A stretch of 61,125 nucleotides of DNA from Chromera velia (Eukaryota > Sar > Chromeraceae), in assembly GCA_018398765.1 (NCBI GenBank), contig JAHBMJ010005926.1:1-61125 (forward strand), read 5' to 3'. The stretch's first letter is position 1. Each line of letters starts with the position of its first letter. Below the pieces are notes generated by a model. It was not told the DNA's origin and made no database searches. It saw nothing but the letters and a program-made list of their open reading frames with translations. The translations under genes were made by a program, and so were the position numbers. Positions 25,953-36,421 of this stretch are shown here, piece by piece.

Positions 25953-26719
25953 CTGTAGCTAGCTCTGGATATGGATGACGATGGCACGATATATTACATA
26001 TATATATATATATATATACACATATATATATAGTTATGCTTTAATTTATGTTTTGAAGTAATTTATAGTAATTCAATAATGTAAGCTGGATCTATGTAGA
26101 TCTGCACCTCATATATGAAAACGCAATATGTATAACAAAACCTCCAATGATGAGTCCAATCATTATTTGAATCACAACTTCATACAACTGCAGTGAAATG
26201 TTTGTCTTACTCTTCTATAGTCCAGTATGACAGTGAGCCAAACACTGTTAGAGTGCATGCATTATACGTTTTTGGGAAGCCGAATCGCCACAATTGACAA
26301 AACACAAAGTTTGTGTACGCCTCTATACTCGTGTACGTGCTACATGGGGGGTTGCAGCTGCCGCCGGGTAAGTGAGTTCCTGCGATGGCGCACGCACTCA
26401 CGCATGTACTCACTTGACTCCGCGCGCAATGCGCGCGAACTGACTTGTTTTTTTAAAAAAAAGGGGGAAAAAATCATTCTTCGTATAGGTGTGATCAACT
26501 TTCTCTTCTTGCTATATATATATATATATATATCCGAATCAGACTCCGATCATTTGTGCACGCCATAGGTATATATGTACGCGGCTTACCGGCACCATAA
26601 CTTTGGCACTGCTTGGGCGTCTTCTCTGACAGAGAAGGAGAGAACTGCACCTACAGTCGACTTGACTCTTGAGCACCGCTGCAGAGTCTGTTGTTCATAC
26701 TCACAACAGATTGGTTTCA
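25953..26719. other. AT-rich spacer with (TA)n tracts and a LINE tail relic
   Basis: Contains TA microsatellites (about 25996-26030 and 26514-26532). Positions about 26097-26150 resemble the 3' end of the nearby LINE (TAGATCTGC, CATATATG, then AAAACCTCCAATGAT). No gene seen. Confidence 0.65.
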
Positions 26720-28249
26720 ATGCGTCGTTTCGCAAGCTTTAAGCTTTTCTCTGCCACCACTAAGGCGGCTGAGGACCATATAGTGAGTGCAGATGGGACA
26801 TTGAGGCGGAAAATGGGTCGATGCTGTGCTTGTTTCAACCTCGGCAAAAAAGCATGCTACAGTATGCCGTTTACGCAGACTGCGGTGGCTCTCAACGTGA
26901 GGGGTTGGCAGAGACCCAGCCCACCTTCTGTTCAACACAACCCGATCCTGGCGGCTTGTCCAGGATGGACGCCCCAATTCCGCCTTCTTTGCACCCAGAA
27001 CGTGTCGCGAAATCCGATCCAGTCCGCAGGGCTTCGAGTTTTCCGTCGATCAATCAAAAACATCTGCCAGCAAAACGACCCGGTGTGCACAGACGGGCGT
27101 ACGAGAGCAAGGAGTGCTGCAGAAAAGATGGAGGTAGAACATGAAGCAAAGCGCATGATTTTGGAAGACGTCGGGGCGTTTTTAGAACCTGCTGTCGGAC
27201 TTCCTCATTCTGCAAAAGCAGACATGGCTTTTCGACCTCGTGGCGCACGAGACGACCAGTGGCTACCTGTGCAGGTCAAGGCCTGCAGTCGTCCTGCGTA
27301 CAGATATAAAAGCAGGACTGTGTCCTGGAATTTTTCCCACGTTTCTGGGTATCCTGATATGCTCCTAATCTGTGTTTGCATCTTTTCAGAGGACACCAGA
27401 GTTTGGGCATTTCCGGGAGAGGCTCTTGATGGTCTTCAATCATTGAGGGTCACCGCAGATCGGCAGTACGATAGAGAGCCGTCAAGATGTTTTTTTGGGC
27501 AAAATCCAAAGGCAAGAATTGGTCATTGGGGAAGGTCTCTTCGGGAAATTCTTACCTCCACATATTCTGAGGCAGCATCAAGCAGTCAAGGGCCACCCAG
27601 AGGAATCACTTTGCGGTCGCTGGATTATCTGCAAAAGCAGGTTTCCGACACAGTGGAGACAGAAAGTGTAACCAGGGCGTGGTTGCAGCCTTTCTTTGAT
27701 GCTGCTGGACTCAGTCCATTTGATGCTCGGTGCCCTACTCTTCCTTATGACCTTCTTTCGTCATCACCAGTCCACTCAGGCCTTATCAAGCTGCAATTAA
27801 AGACCGCTTTCTGGAACAAGTGGAGTATTCACGGTCCCCTAGCTCATGCAAACACATGCAGAGATCTTGGGGCTGGACTGTCGCCGTATTCTGTTGGTGA
27901 CTTTGACTATCTCATTGTGGGCCCCCCCCGTAATATAGAGAGACTGAAGAATTTGAGGGAGCAACACGCGGTAAAATTTGGCAGGTGGCAAGACACAGAC
28001 GTATCACAGCTGCATGATCCCCGCTTCTTCTACGTCTTTCACTGGTCTGACCTGGAATCCCTAGGAATTATTCGAAGTGGAGCTTCCCAAACCGTGGCGG
28101 GAAAAACCACAGTCACTCTTGACTTTATGGACAACAGAAAATGCCGCCGGAATTCCAAATTCCCCCTTCGCCGCCCATTCAGATTTGATCTGACTGAAGA
28201 ATCTTTGCAGAAAGCAGTAGATTATTTTCAAAACGGGACGATCTCTTAA
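26720..28249 (+). CDS. Putative endonuclease with two tandem PD-(D/E)XK domains
   Basis: Intact, intronless ORF of 509 aa from the first ATG (26720) to TAA; an upstream in-frame TGA lies at 26663. I see two copies of one pattern. Copy 1: E140/E142 in a helix, D168, then Q185-V-K187 after about 17 residues, then a hydrophobic strand with D213. Copy 2: E315, Y343-D344, then Q359-L-K361, then YSVGDFDYLIV (390-400). E, D, QxK and a later hydrophobic strand fit the PD-(D/E)XK nuclease fold. The spacing recalls the family of the cyanobacterial group I intron enzyme I-Ssp6803I, where Gln replaces the usual acid. The first 130 residues are Cys/Arg-rich and unassigned. Cleavage activity is inferred. 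The stop lies 14 bp before a duplicate of the CFAP46 3' end, which hints at a homing-type role. Alternatives: a resolvase-like enzyme or a domesticated transposon nuclease. Confidence 0.68.
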   Translation: MRRFASFKLFSATTKAAEDHIVSADGTLRRKMGRCCACFNLGKKACYSMPFTQTAVALNVRGWQRPSPPSVQHNPILAACPGWTPQFRLLCTQNVSRNPIQSAGLRVFRRSIKNICQQNDPVCTDGRTRARSAAEKMEVEHEAKRMILEDVGAFLEPAVGLPHSAKADMAFRPRGARDDQWLPVQVKACSRPAYRYKSRTVSWNFSHVSGYPDMLLICVCIFSEDTRVWAFPGEALDGLQSLRVTADRQYDREPSRCFFGQNPKARIGHWGRSLREILTSTYSEAASSSQGPPRGITLRSLDYLQKQVSDTVETESVTRAWLQPFFDAAGLSPFDARCPTLPYDLLSSSPVHSGLIKLQLKTAFWNKWSIHGPLAHANTCRDLGAGLSPYSVGDFDYLIVGPPRNIERLKNLREQHAVKFGRWQDTDVSQLHDPRFFYVFHWSDLESLGIIRSGASQTVAGKTTVTLDFMDNRKCRRNSKFPLRRPFRFDLTEESLQKAVDYFQNGTIS

Positions 28250-28263
28250 TTGTTTTTACAGCT

Positions 28264-29519
28264 TTCAACGACCCTGCCTCGAGGAGACAGGCCAAGACCG
28301 ACAGCATAACGGGAATAGAGGAGAGGGCAAACGAGGACCCCTTCGAAAGTGCCTTGGCTCTGTCTTTCAGAGGTCGGTGGAAGAGATGGGGGAGAGGGAC
28401 TGGGTAAAGAGAGAGGGGGTAAGCGAGTAAGAGAGGGGCTACTAGGTGTACTTGTCTGCTCGAAGCACAACACATTTACACCCCTACTCAGACAAGCTCA
28501 CATTCAAAGAAACACTCTCTCATGATTTCTTTCTCTCACACGAAGACACATGCATACAAAAAGCATTTGATACATGGACAAAGGGAGAAGGAGAAGGGCT
28601 GGAGAGGTTCGAAGAAGACCGAAGTAGGGCTTGAAATGGAATGGCAGAATAAGCAGAATCCTGAACAGTGCAGATGAGGATTTGCATGTGAATTGACCTG
28701 CTTCAGTGAACGGTCTCCTGAGAGTCTGTCAGATCTTTGCTGGTCTGTCTTTTTTGTTGATTTGTTTCTTTATTCACTTCCTCTTCTGTGTCTTTTTGCG
28801 TTCAGGTGTATCTTGCCTGACCTTCACCCACTGCACCCTTCCAGTGGGAGTCCTCATTCGGTGTGGGGACTTTCTGATGCGTGAGTGCGCTACCGGGCAG
28901 AAGACCGCTTTGGGCCCCGCAGTGTCAGTCAGTCTGGACTTCCCCTCCTGTCTTCTCCTTAATTGTTGGATTGCAAGGGGCTCTGCTTCCTTTCTCGCAA
29001 CAGCGATCGAAGAGTTGACAGACACAAACAATTGCCACTCGATCCTATTGATCGTTAGGGAAGGAAACGACTCGTGATCGATCGAGAGGCTGCAGCATAC
29101 ATATATTTGTCAGAGTGTCATACTTCTGTTTGTATCATCCCTCTTCCTTGACGGATGTCTGCCTACAATGACTCTCTGCTTTCAGGTGCGAAAAAACAAG
29201 CAATCTATGAGAGCATCTCTGTCTTCTCCTGCATACTTTGACGCGCGCTTTACTGCCTAATTGTTTCAGGGCAAAGCTGAAGGCCCTGGAACTCTCCCAA
29301 GAGGAAGCGCGGAGACGTCCTCTTGTGACAATCCTCTCCGACGACAAGGCTGCAGCAGCTGCCGGAGGGGCCCCGCCCGAGGGCGTCGAGAGCGAGCGCC
29401 TGCTGTCTCCCTTCAATGCGTACTCTCTTCAGTTGATGGGACTTCCATGGGCACGATTGGGTGGGCCTTCGGGAGGTACAGCTGCGGCAGGGGCTGGAGG
29501 AGGCGGCAAAAAGAAGTAA
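28264..29519 (+). pseudogene. CFAP46: Second copy of the CFAP46 3' end (last four exons with introns)
   Basis: Matches 15098-16388 through exons and introns, so this is DNA-level duplication, not a retrocopy. Exon pieces: 28264-28372 (partial), about 28806-28921, about 29186-29220 and 29270-29519. Splice borders, frame and the terminal GGGGKKK-stop are kept, with no disabling change. It lacks the rest of the gene, so it can only be expressed if spliced or fused to something upstream; TTTTTACAG directly before it could act as an acceptor. It lacks one copy of a 31-bp tandem repeat present in the original intron (about 15307-15370). The last coding exon differs by 13 bases and 6 residues from the original. 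Similarity to the original ends right after the stop codon. Confidence 0.92.
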
Positions 29520-31153
29520 ACAACTATATGAACCATATTGCTATGATATCGGGTGTAATTTTTAACGTTAAAGTAAAGCGGCGATGTTCATTAGTCTTAA
29601 TTATAAGGAAGTAAAGTGAAATAAGATATATTATATAGAGGATGCATATGTGAGTGTTTAAACTACTGAAGCTGCAGTGAATGTTTAGACTGGCTAGAAC
29701 ACTTGTAGTTAATTTTACCGCCAGTTATACCTAGAATTGTATAAGTATAAGCTTATACAGGTGCAAGCATTTTATCAATGAATTTTTTGTTAAATTAAAC
29801 TCACAAATTCTGAAAACAATTTTATCTAACAGAGTTTCAATCTCTCAAACTTGAAGATATTCCTCCAATTATCATTATGAGTTAGATTATGAGTTTGTTT
29901 AGAGCATGAGTCGGACTTTGTTCTAGAGTTTGTTTTAGTCTAGCTATAATCGCCCCCAGCCTGTATTTATTCGTTAGGTAGTAGGCTTAATAGTATAGGC
30001 CTAGCAGCCCTATAGCTCTTTCCAAGTTTAGAAATCTTGGTATCAGCAAAAAAAAAAAAAAACCATACAAATCATTTATTTTTTGTTTCTTTTTTTAGTG
30101 AAACAACTCAGCTGTTATTTCACTGTTGTGCAACTGTTATTCTAAAACTTGTTCAGCTGCTTGGTTAGCTGTCTTTTAGCTCAGACAGCGGAGTCAGGCT
30201 TTTAAAAGTAGAAAACAAAAAATCTCTGCCGACTGTTTCTTCTTTAAATTTTCTTTTTTTTTTTCTTAGGCTTAATTTATCCGACATGTCGATCTGTTAC
30301 CAAAAGTGTTTAGTTACTTATAAAGTTGTGATTAGAATATATTCAATTATCCTATAAAGTGATTGAATGTGATTGAATAAAGTGATTAATTAGCTAAAGT
30401 CCGATTTTTACTAGTCTTTATAATACCTTTGGTCATTTTGATATAGTGTGTATGTTTTTTTCACGTTATATAAAAATAAATGTTTTGCATTGAATGGGAG
30501 TAGCCGAGAGGCTTGTGCACGTCCAGTGCAGGACGCACGCGTATGATTTTGTATAATTGATGTATGAAAGACAGTGACAATGAAAAAGAGTACATGTTAC
30601 GTATATGTATATAGTACATACAGTAAGACCTCTTTTCGCTATGTAGTATGTGCATACGTGTTTTGGTTTCGTGTATGTTCATGCATTGCTGACATGTATG
30701 GAATTTGAACCGTATTCATATGATATATTACATTAATTCGTTTAAGAATATATTTCTGATTCTAAATTCTGAATACATTCCTGAATATATTATTTTTGAA
30801 GTGAGTAACTAGTGAATAAATATATTTTGTGATTAAACACCTTTGTCTGTTATGAATAATTTTAATTTTTATTACATAAATTTACATAAATTTTTGTAAA
30901 ATTCATTTCACTGAGGCTTGCTAGATTAATTTTTGTTATAATTTTTGTTAAGTTTGTGGAAAGACCTGAAGCGTGCATATTATTGACATCTGGATCGACT
31001 CTACATCAGACTCTATGTTGAGTCTACAATGACTCAGGCGTTAAATGGCACTGTTAATGAGTCTTTAGCTAGGTCTTTAGATGAGTCTACAGTATCTCTA
31101 CATATATGAGAACTTCTGGTCTGGAGAGTTCAAACCAGTGCAAACCCCATATA
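29520..31153. other. AT-rich intergenic spacer
   Basis: About 1.6 kb of AT-rich DNA with short A and T runs. I see no exon-like open frame, RNA gene or clear repeat. Confidence 0.75.
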
Positions 31154-32584
31154 CTACAAACAAAGAAAAAACCTAGGAAAGAACGTCCGAAGCCCCGAAT
31201 CAACACGTTTTTCTGCTAGTGTACGAACACTTTCATCCTGGTTGGTCATAGCATGTACGTTGATGCCTTTGGCAATGAGAAGCTTCGCAACGCGGAGCTT
31301 TTTCTCCTCTAATTGTTCTTTGATATTAGGAAAGCGCGGAAGCCTCGACCCGGCAATGAAGGTGACGAAGTGTAATGCATTCCGTCCTTCTGAATCTGTA
31401 ACATTCAACTCTGCTCCATTATCAAGCAGAAGCTCAACAACATCCGGAGAGCCAAAGCCGGCTACCCAGTGAAGGATTCTGACTCCCCCCTCTGCTTCTG
31501 CATTAGCGTTTGCCCCACGAGAAATGAGAATTTGGGCAACATCTCTGTCGTCCTTGGGCTGGATGCCATACAACAAATCGGTAGTCTCGAAAAGTGGTGT
31601 TTCTCCCTTATTGTTTCCTTCGTTCACTCTCGCACCGCGGTTAAGAAGCACCCCTACAGCCTCTCTGTGACCGTGTCTGGCAGCCTTGTGAAGAGGCGTA
31701 TCTCTGTACTTATCTTTCGTGTGAATATGTGCCTTCTGCATGATTAAATACTCTATGAGATCCACTCGACCGTTTTTTACGGCGATCGAGAGAGGACTCA
31801 GAGTCTCCCCCTTCTTGTTCACCGCGTTAACGTCAACACCCTCAGATACAAGGAACTCAACAATCTCATGACCTGAACCAGGCTGCTGAACGTCATAAGC
31901 CCGATGGAGGGCGGAGGTCCCATTGGACGTTCTCACCTCCAGCCCTGCCCCCCATTCCCTTAGCATCTGCACTGCCTCAAGACTCCCAGACTCAACTGCC
32001 ATCATTAAGGCAGTCTTATCCAGGAACAACCCGTCTACCTGCACTCCCACATGAAGAAGAAGAACTAGGTCCTCCCTCTTTTCCTTCTCTCCTTGTCCAC
32101 CCACAAACGGTGTGTTGATAAATGCCCGAACAGCTCCATGCAGCTGACCGGGTGCCACCCCCTAAAAAGACCGGATTGTATCGCATATTATGTCAACGGC
32201 AAACAAGGGGGCCAGATCCATTCGGTAGCACGCATTCATGATTTCGTTCAGTCCCCTTTGAAACGTCTTTCTTAAATCTTTTACAGCCGTCCAAAGATGT
32301 TCAACGGCATCGGCTGTGAGAAGGGGCAGCGCTACAGAGGTAATGTAGTCTGACGGCTGAGAAAAAGAAACCGACTGACTGACGAGACCGAGTTTCTAAT
32401 TCATCTGACAGTCACTCTCTTTGAGCATCCCGATCATATTTGTTACCAAAGTGGCAATACCAAGGAGAGCCCCCCTGAGGGCCTCCAGCTTTTCTGTGGC
32501 AGCCACTACGGACTGTGTGTTTATGGCAAAATCTGTACAGCGAAGTGTGAAACAATCGATTGAACCGGGAAGATATTGACTCAC
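31154..32584 (-). pseudogene. Ankyrin-repeat protein gene with two in-frame TAG codons
   Basis: The C-terminal open stretch (32158 to 31154, 334 codons) holds about seven ankyrin repeats. Typical ones are DKYRDTPLHKAARHGHREAV (then VLLNRGARVN) and GGVRILHWVAGFGSPDVVEL (then LLDNGAELN). Ankyrin repeats bind partner proteins; the partner here is unknown. The same frame continues upstream through two further open stretches, rich in helix-forming residues (for example TADAVEHLWTAVKDL), separated only by TAG at 32161-32163 and 32393-32395. No ATG starts the ankyrin part properly; GTG lies at its edge. Either the gene is decaying, or the TAGs lie in introns I cannot place, or they are read through. 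The helical N-terminal part is not assigned to a family. Confidence 0.75.
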
Positions 32585-34120
32585 ACCTCTTTTCCGCGTT
32601 TCAAAAGTCCAAGGCTAGTTAAATTGGAAAAAAAAGAGGGTGGGAAGACCTTCTTTAGCAGTTGTCCAGGGGAATTATCCTTTTGCATGATAGATGCTTC
32701 GGCTGGTGATCATTCATTGCTTTCATGCAACTTCACTGATTGAATCTGAGAGGCGGAGACGGATGGAGAGTCATTGGAGACCGTCGGCAATCGTGTTGGC
32801 ATGCACGCATGTATTCAAACTCTAGCTTGTCGCTGCTTAATTGCGCTCGCTTGCTCTCTACATGCAGTTTTCTATCGATATCTAACTGTATGTATGTGTA
32901 TTATATTATAATCCCGTGTGTGCAAAACTTTTGCCAAAGTTGCGTAATACACCTAATCCCCTCAATTAATAAATAAGGGTCCATCATTTAATAATCTGCC
33001 TTGCATGTTATGACTTGCCGAACGCTAGATGTCTATTATGAGCCGATAGCGATGGCGTATGATGATGATGATGATGAATGTCCCTACGGGACATGCCGTG
33101 GCCCCCAGGGGTGAGATAGGGTGAGAGCACTGAAAGGTGCGTCCATGATTGTCAGATCGTGGTATATGCATGCATGCAACAGGTTCCCCTTCCCATATTA
33201 ATATATGGTGCATGATAAAACCCTCAATCACGGTTGTTGGCTGCGCAAAGGCGTAGCCGCGGTATCTATAAATGCCGTAGAGGGCCGGAGACGGCTGAAT
33301 GGGCTTCAAGACGGTTAAGAAGAAGAAATAAGAAGAGCTCTGCTATTAGATACGTTTGCTAATAAGAAAATTAATGACGTACAAGGACTTTGCTAACACA
33401 TGGTGTTAACGGGAATAAATGTGAAAGAGAAAATAAAATTGTAACCACAGCAATACATTACTAATAAATCTTTAACAACTTATTTTTGCTTATTTAAAAA
33501 AAAGATCATAGTGCTCCCCGCTTAAATCTACTTACATTTTTATTTTTTATTTATGGAGTCAATATATAAGTCTTTTACATACAGACACAGATGTTATAAT
33601 GTTTTTTTCATTTACTTTCATTTATATTTTGGCCATTCTAGTAGTAGTATAGTAGCATATGTAGTAGCCAAACATTATATACGCCTTCTATTATCAATTT
33701 GCTCTTTTAAATCATCTAGTTGTGACTGAGACTGTGAGCTAGTCTATAAAATATTTGAATACAACAACCTTCTTGAACCTAAGTATCACTTAAAAAAATA
33801 AAATCAAGATGATCTCTATCTACGGCATCGTTTTTCAAGAGACCGTCCACGCCTGCGGCGTAGATGGTCAAGACACCATCCAGATATGCGGCTTTGGCTT
33901 TCAAGACACCATAAATGATCTGCGCCTGCGGCGCAAACTTTCAAGCTTATCCAAAAATGCGGCTTGAACTTTCAAGTGGTAGTTAGGTTTAAGGAGGTCA
34001 ATACAACATTATACAAGTCCCAAACTACACACTTGCTACGCTTGCTATATTAGTTGCTGTAGTTGATTATGCTCACTTACTCACTCACCAATATACTTAG
34101 TCACTGACTCACTGAGTCAT
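32585..34120. other. Intergenic spacer with small dispersed repeats
   Basis: No gene seen. It holds a short motif shared with 42.2 kb (32949-32967), a (GAT)n tract (about 33059-33078), a LINE-like tail ending AAAACCCTCAATCA (about 33190-33234), and a cluster of small GC palindromes (about 33840-33975) in AT-rich surroundings. Confidence 0.65.
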
Positions 34121-34199
34121 TCTTGCTTTCCTCATTAATTCACTCACTCACTGTCTCACTTGCTTACTCACTTACTCCCTCATTTTCCTTGTCTCTCTT

Positions 34200-35660
34200 C
34201 GATCACTCACCTATATGCCCAAAGTTAACGGCTTCCATTAACACTCTCACATCCACATGCCCGAACGGCTTTTGTTCATACACTCGCTCTCTCTGTTTCT
34301 CTTCGTTTATTTCTATTTACCTACAGGCCCTAGCGGCTTGAAGTTCTGTTTACACACTGAGTCTCATTCTGTCTTAGTGACAGGCTGTCTCTATTTATTC
34401 AGGTACCTACACGCCCATGCAAATATCTTCTGCTGATATGCTTGTGCGAGTCATTGTCCCTCTTCATTCACTTGTATGCCCAACCGGCTCCTGTTCACCT
34501 AGCCTGTTCACACCGATTCACACACTTGCTTTCCCTGACAGTGTCTGTGTTCATGCACCCACACCGTCGTGATACCCCAAACGGTTTCTGTTTATACACT
34601 CGCTCTCCATGTCTCTCTTCATTATTTTTTATTGATTCACTGCATGAAGCCCAAGCGGCTTCTGTTCACACACTCGCTCTCCTTGTATCTCCTTGTCTCT
34701 CTTCATTCACCTACATGCCCAAACGGCTTCTGTTCACACACTCACTTTCCCTGTCTCTTTTAATTCATCAGCAGGCCCAAGCGGCTTCTGTTCACGCACT
34801 TGATATCTCTTCATTCATCCACAGGCCTAGCCATAGGCCCGAGCGGCTTTTGTTCAATGACACACAATTGATCCCTCTTCATTCATCCACGGGCCCAAAC
34901 GGCTCCTGTTCCTAGCTTCTGTTCACACACTTGTTCTCCTTGTCTCTCTTTCTTTGCCCGCATGCCCAACCGGCTTCTGTTCAAACATTCGCTCTCCTTG
35001 TATCTTTTTGTCTCCCTTCATTCACCCACATGCCCAGGCGGCTTCTGTTCACACACTCACTCTCCTTATATCTCCTTGTCTCCCTTCATTCACCCATACA
35101 CCCAAGCGGCTTTTGTTTATACACTCGCTCTCTTTGTATTTCCTTGTCTCCCTTCATTCACCCACATGCCCAAACGGCTTCTGTTCACATACTCGTTCTC
35201 CCTGTCTCTCTTCATTCATCCATAGGCCCAAGCGGCTTCTGTATGTTTCTGTTCACACACTTGATCTCTCTTCATTCATCGACAGGCCTAACCAGCGGCT
35301 GAAGCGGCTTTTCTTCAATAACACACAATTGATCTCTCTTCATTCATCCACGGGCCCAAGCGGCTTCTGTTCACACACTCGTTCTCCTTGTCTCGCCCGC
35401 ACACCCAAACGGCTTCTGTTCATAAATTCATACATACTCATAAACACGCTCGCTTTCTCTGTCTTCATTCATCCACCTGCAGGCCTAAGCGGATTCTGTT
35501 ACTGCACATACTTCCTTTCTATACCCCTCTTTCTCCATGCACCCGCATGCCCAAACATTCACCCACACGCCCAAACGGCTTCTGTTCATACACTTGCTTA
35601 CCTAGCTTTATCTACAGGCCCAAACGGCTTCTGTTCACATCTTTCCCTCTTGAACTCACC
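34200..35660. repeat. Minisatellite, unit about 60 bp, degenerate
   Basis: More than 20 imperfect units. A typical unit holds GCCCAAACGGCTTCTGTTCA, then CACACTCGCTCTCC, then TTGTCTCTCTTCATTCA and CCCACATG. Units vary in length by insertion or loss of the CTCCTTGTATCT block. Long frames run through the array on the + strand because few stops occur in the unit, but the peptides are only the repeat translated, so I do not call a gene. Confidence 0.9.
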
Positions 35661-36180
35661 AAACGCTGGACCCATATGTGGTGAGCCTCTCCACAATATT
35701 TCAAAGCGAATACTATAGCATCCACAGTGACACCTACTATATATAGACAGCATTTTGCATCCTAAATCCTCAAGTGGAGGTAGAAGGAAGTCGAGAAACT
35801 AGGTGCTGAAGAACGATAAGAGGGGCTAAATAGAGAGAAAGAAGATGGGCAAAAAGAGGTTCCTGCAGATTAAATTAACCGTTTTTCCTCTTTGTCAAGC
35901 GCACTCAATCATGGTGCGGCTTACTTCTGACTCTGTAAGGCGGTATGTCTTAACTTGCCACTAAGCTTGGTAGCATAGTCAAACAACGGAGCAATTCAGA
36001 ACAGCTTCACTTAGACGGTGTGCTTTATCGCCTTGTTTGAAAACTACACAGATAATCGAATCTACGTACAATTCCCCTCCATGTGTGTTTTTGTATATGT
36101 ACCGATACATCAAGGTTAGACGCATGTTCGCCATGCACGCGCTGTACAGTTGCTGGAAAGCGTGGGTCCCGAAAGGCAAT
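35661..36180. other. Spacer, nothing recognised
   Basis: Mixed-composition DNA between the minisatellite and the left inverted repeat of the DNA transposon. No supported feature. Confidence 0.6.
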
Positions 36181-36370
36181 GCATGCCGGGGCCCGCCGGG
36201 TTCTTTTTTGCCCCCCCAAAGCGGCGCTTCGCCGCCGAAAACTCGACTGAACCAACCAAGTGGCCTCCAGAGCTGAAAGTGGGGGGATTTCTTACCTATC
36301 CCACTCCCATCAATTCTATGGAACAGAATCTCCAGACTTCAACTATAGCTAGTGCACCAGCAGTTTCTTG
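36181..36370. repeat. Left terminal inverted repeat of the transposon
   Basis: About 190 bp, roughly 88% identical to the reverse complement of 41880-42078. It ends near CAGCAGTTTCTTG. Confidence 0.9.
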
Positions 36371-36421
36371 TTTGCCAGTTTGTTTTTTGAAAAAAATTCG
36401 TGTCCGCTCCCTTCCGTCTCC

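Noticed and set aside
28264-29519. Retrocopy of CFAP46
   Set aside because: The introns are retained and there is no poly-A, so the copy arose at DNA level.
34200-35660. CRISPR-like array
   Set aside because: Units are degenerate head-to-tail repeats without unique spacers, in a eukaryotic context.
34442-35718. Several overlapping + strand open frames of 100-250 codons
   Set aside because: They translate the minisatellite in different frames.
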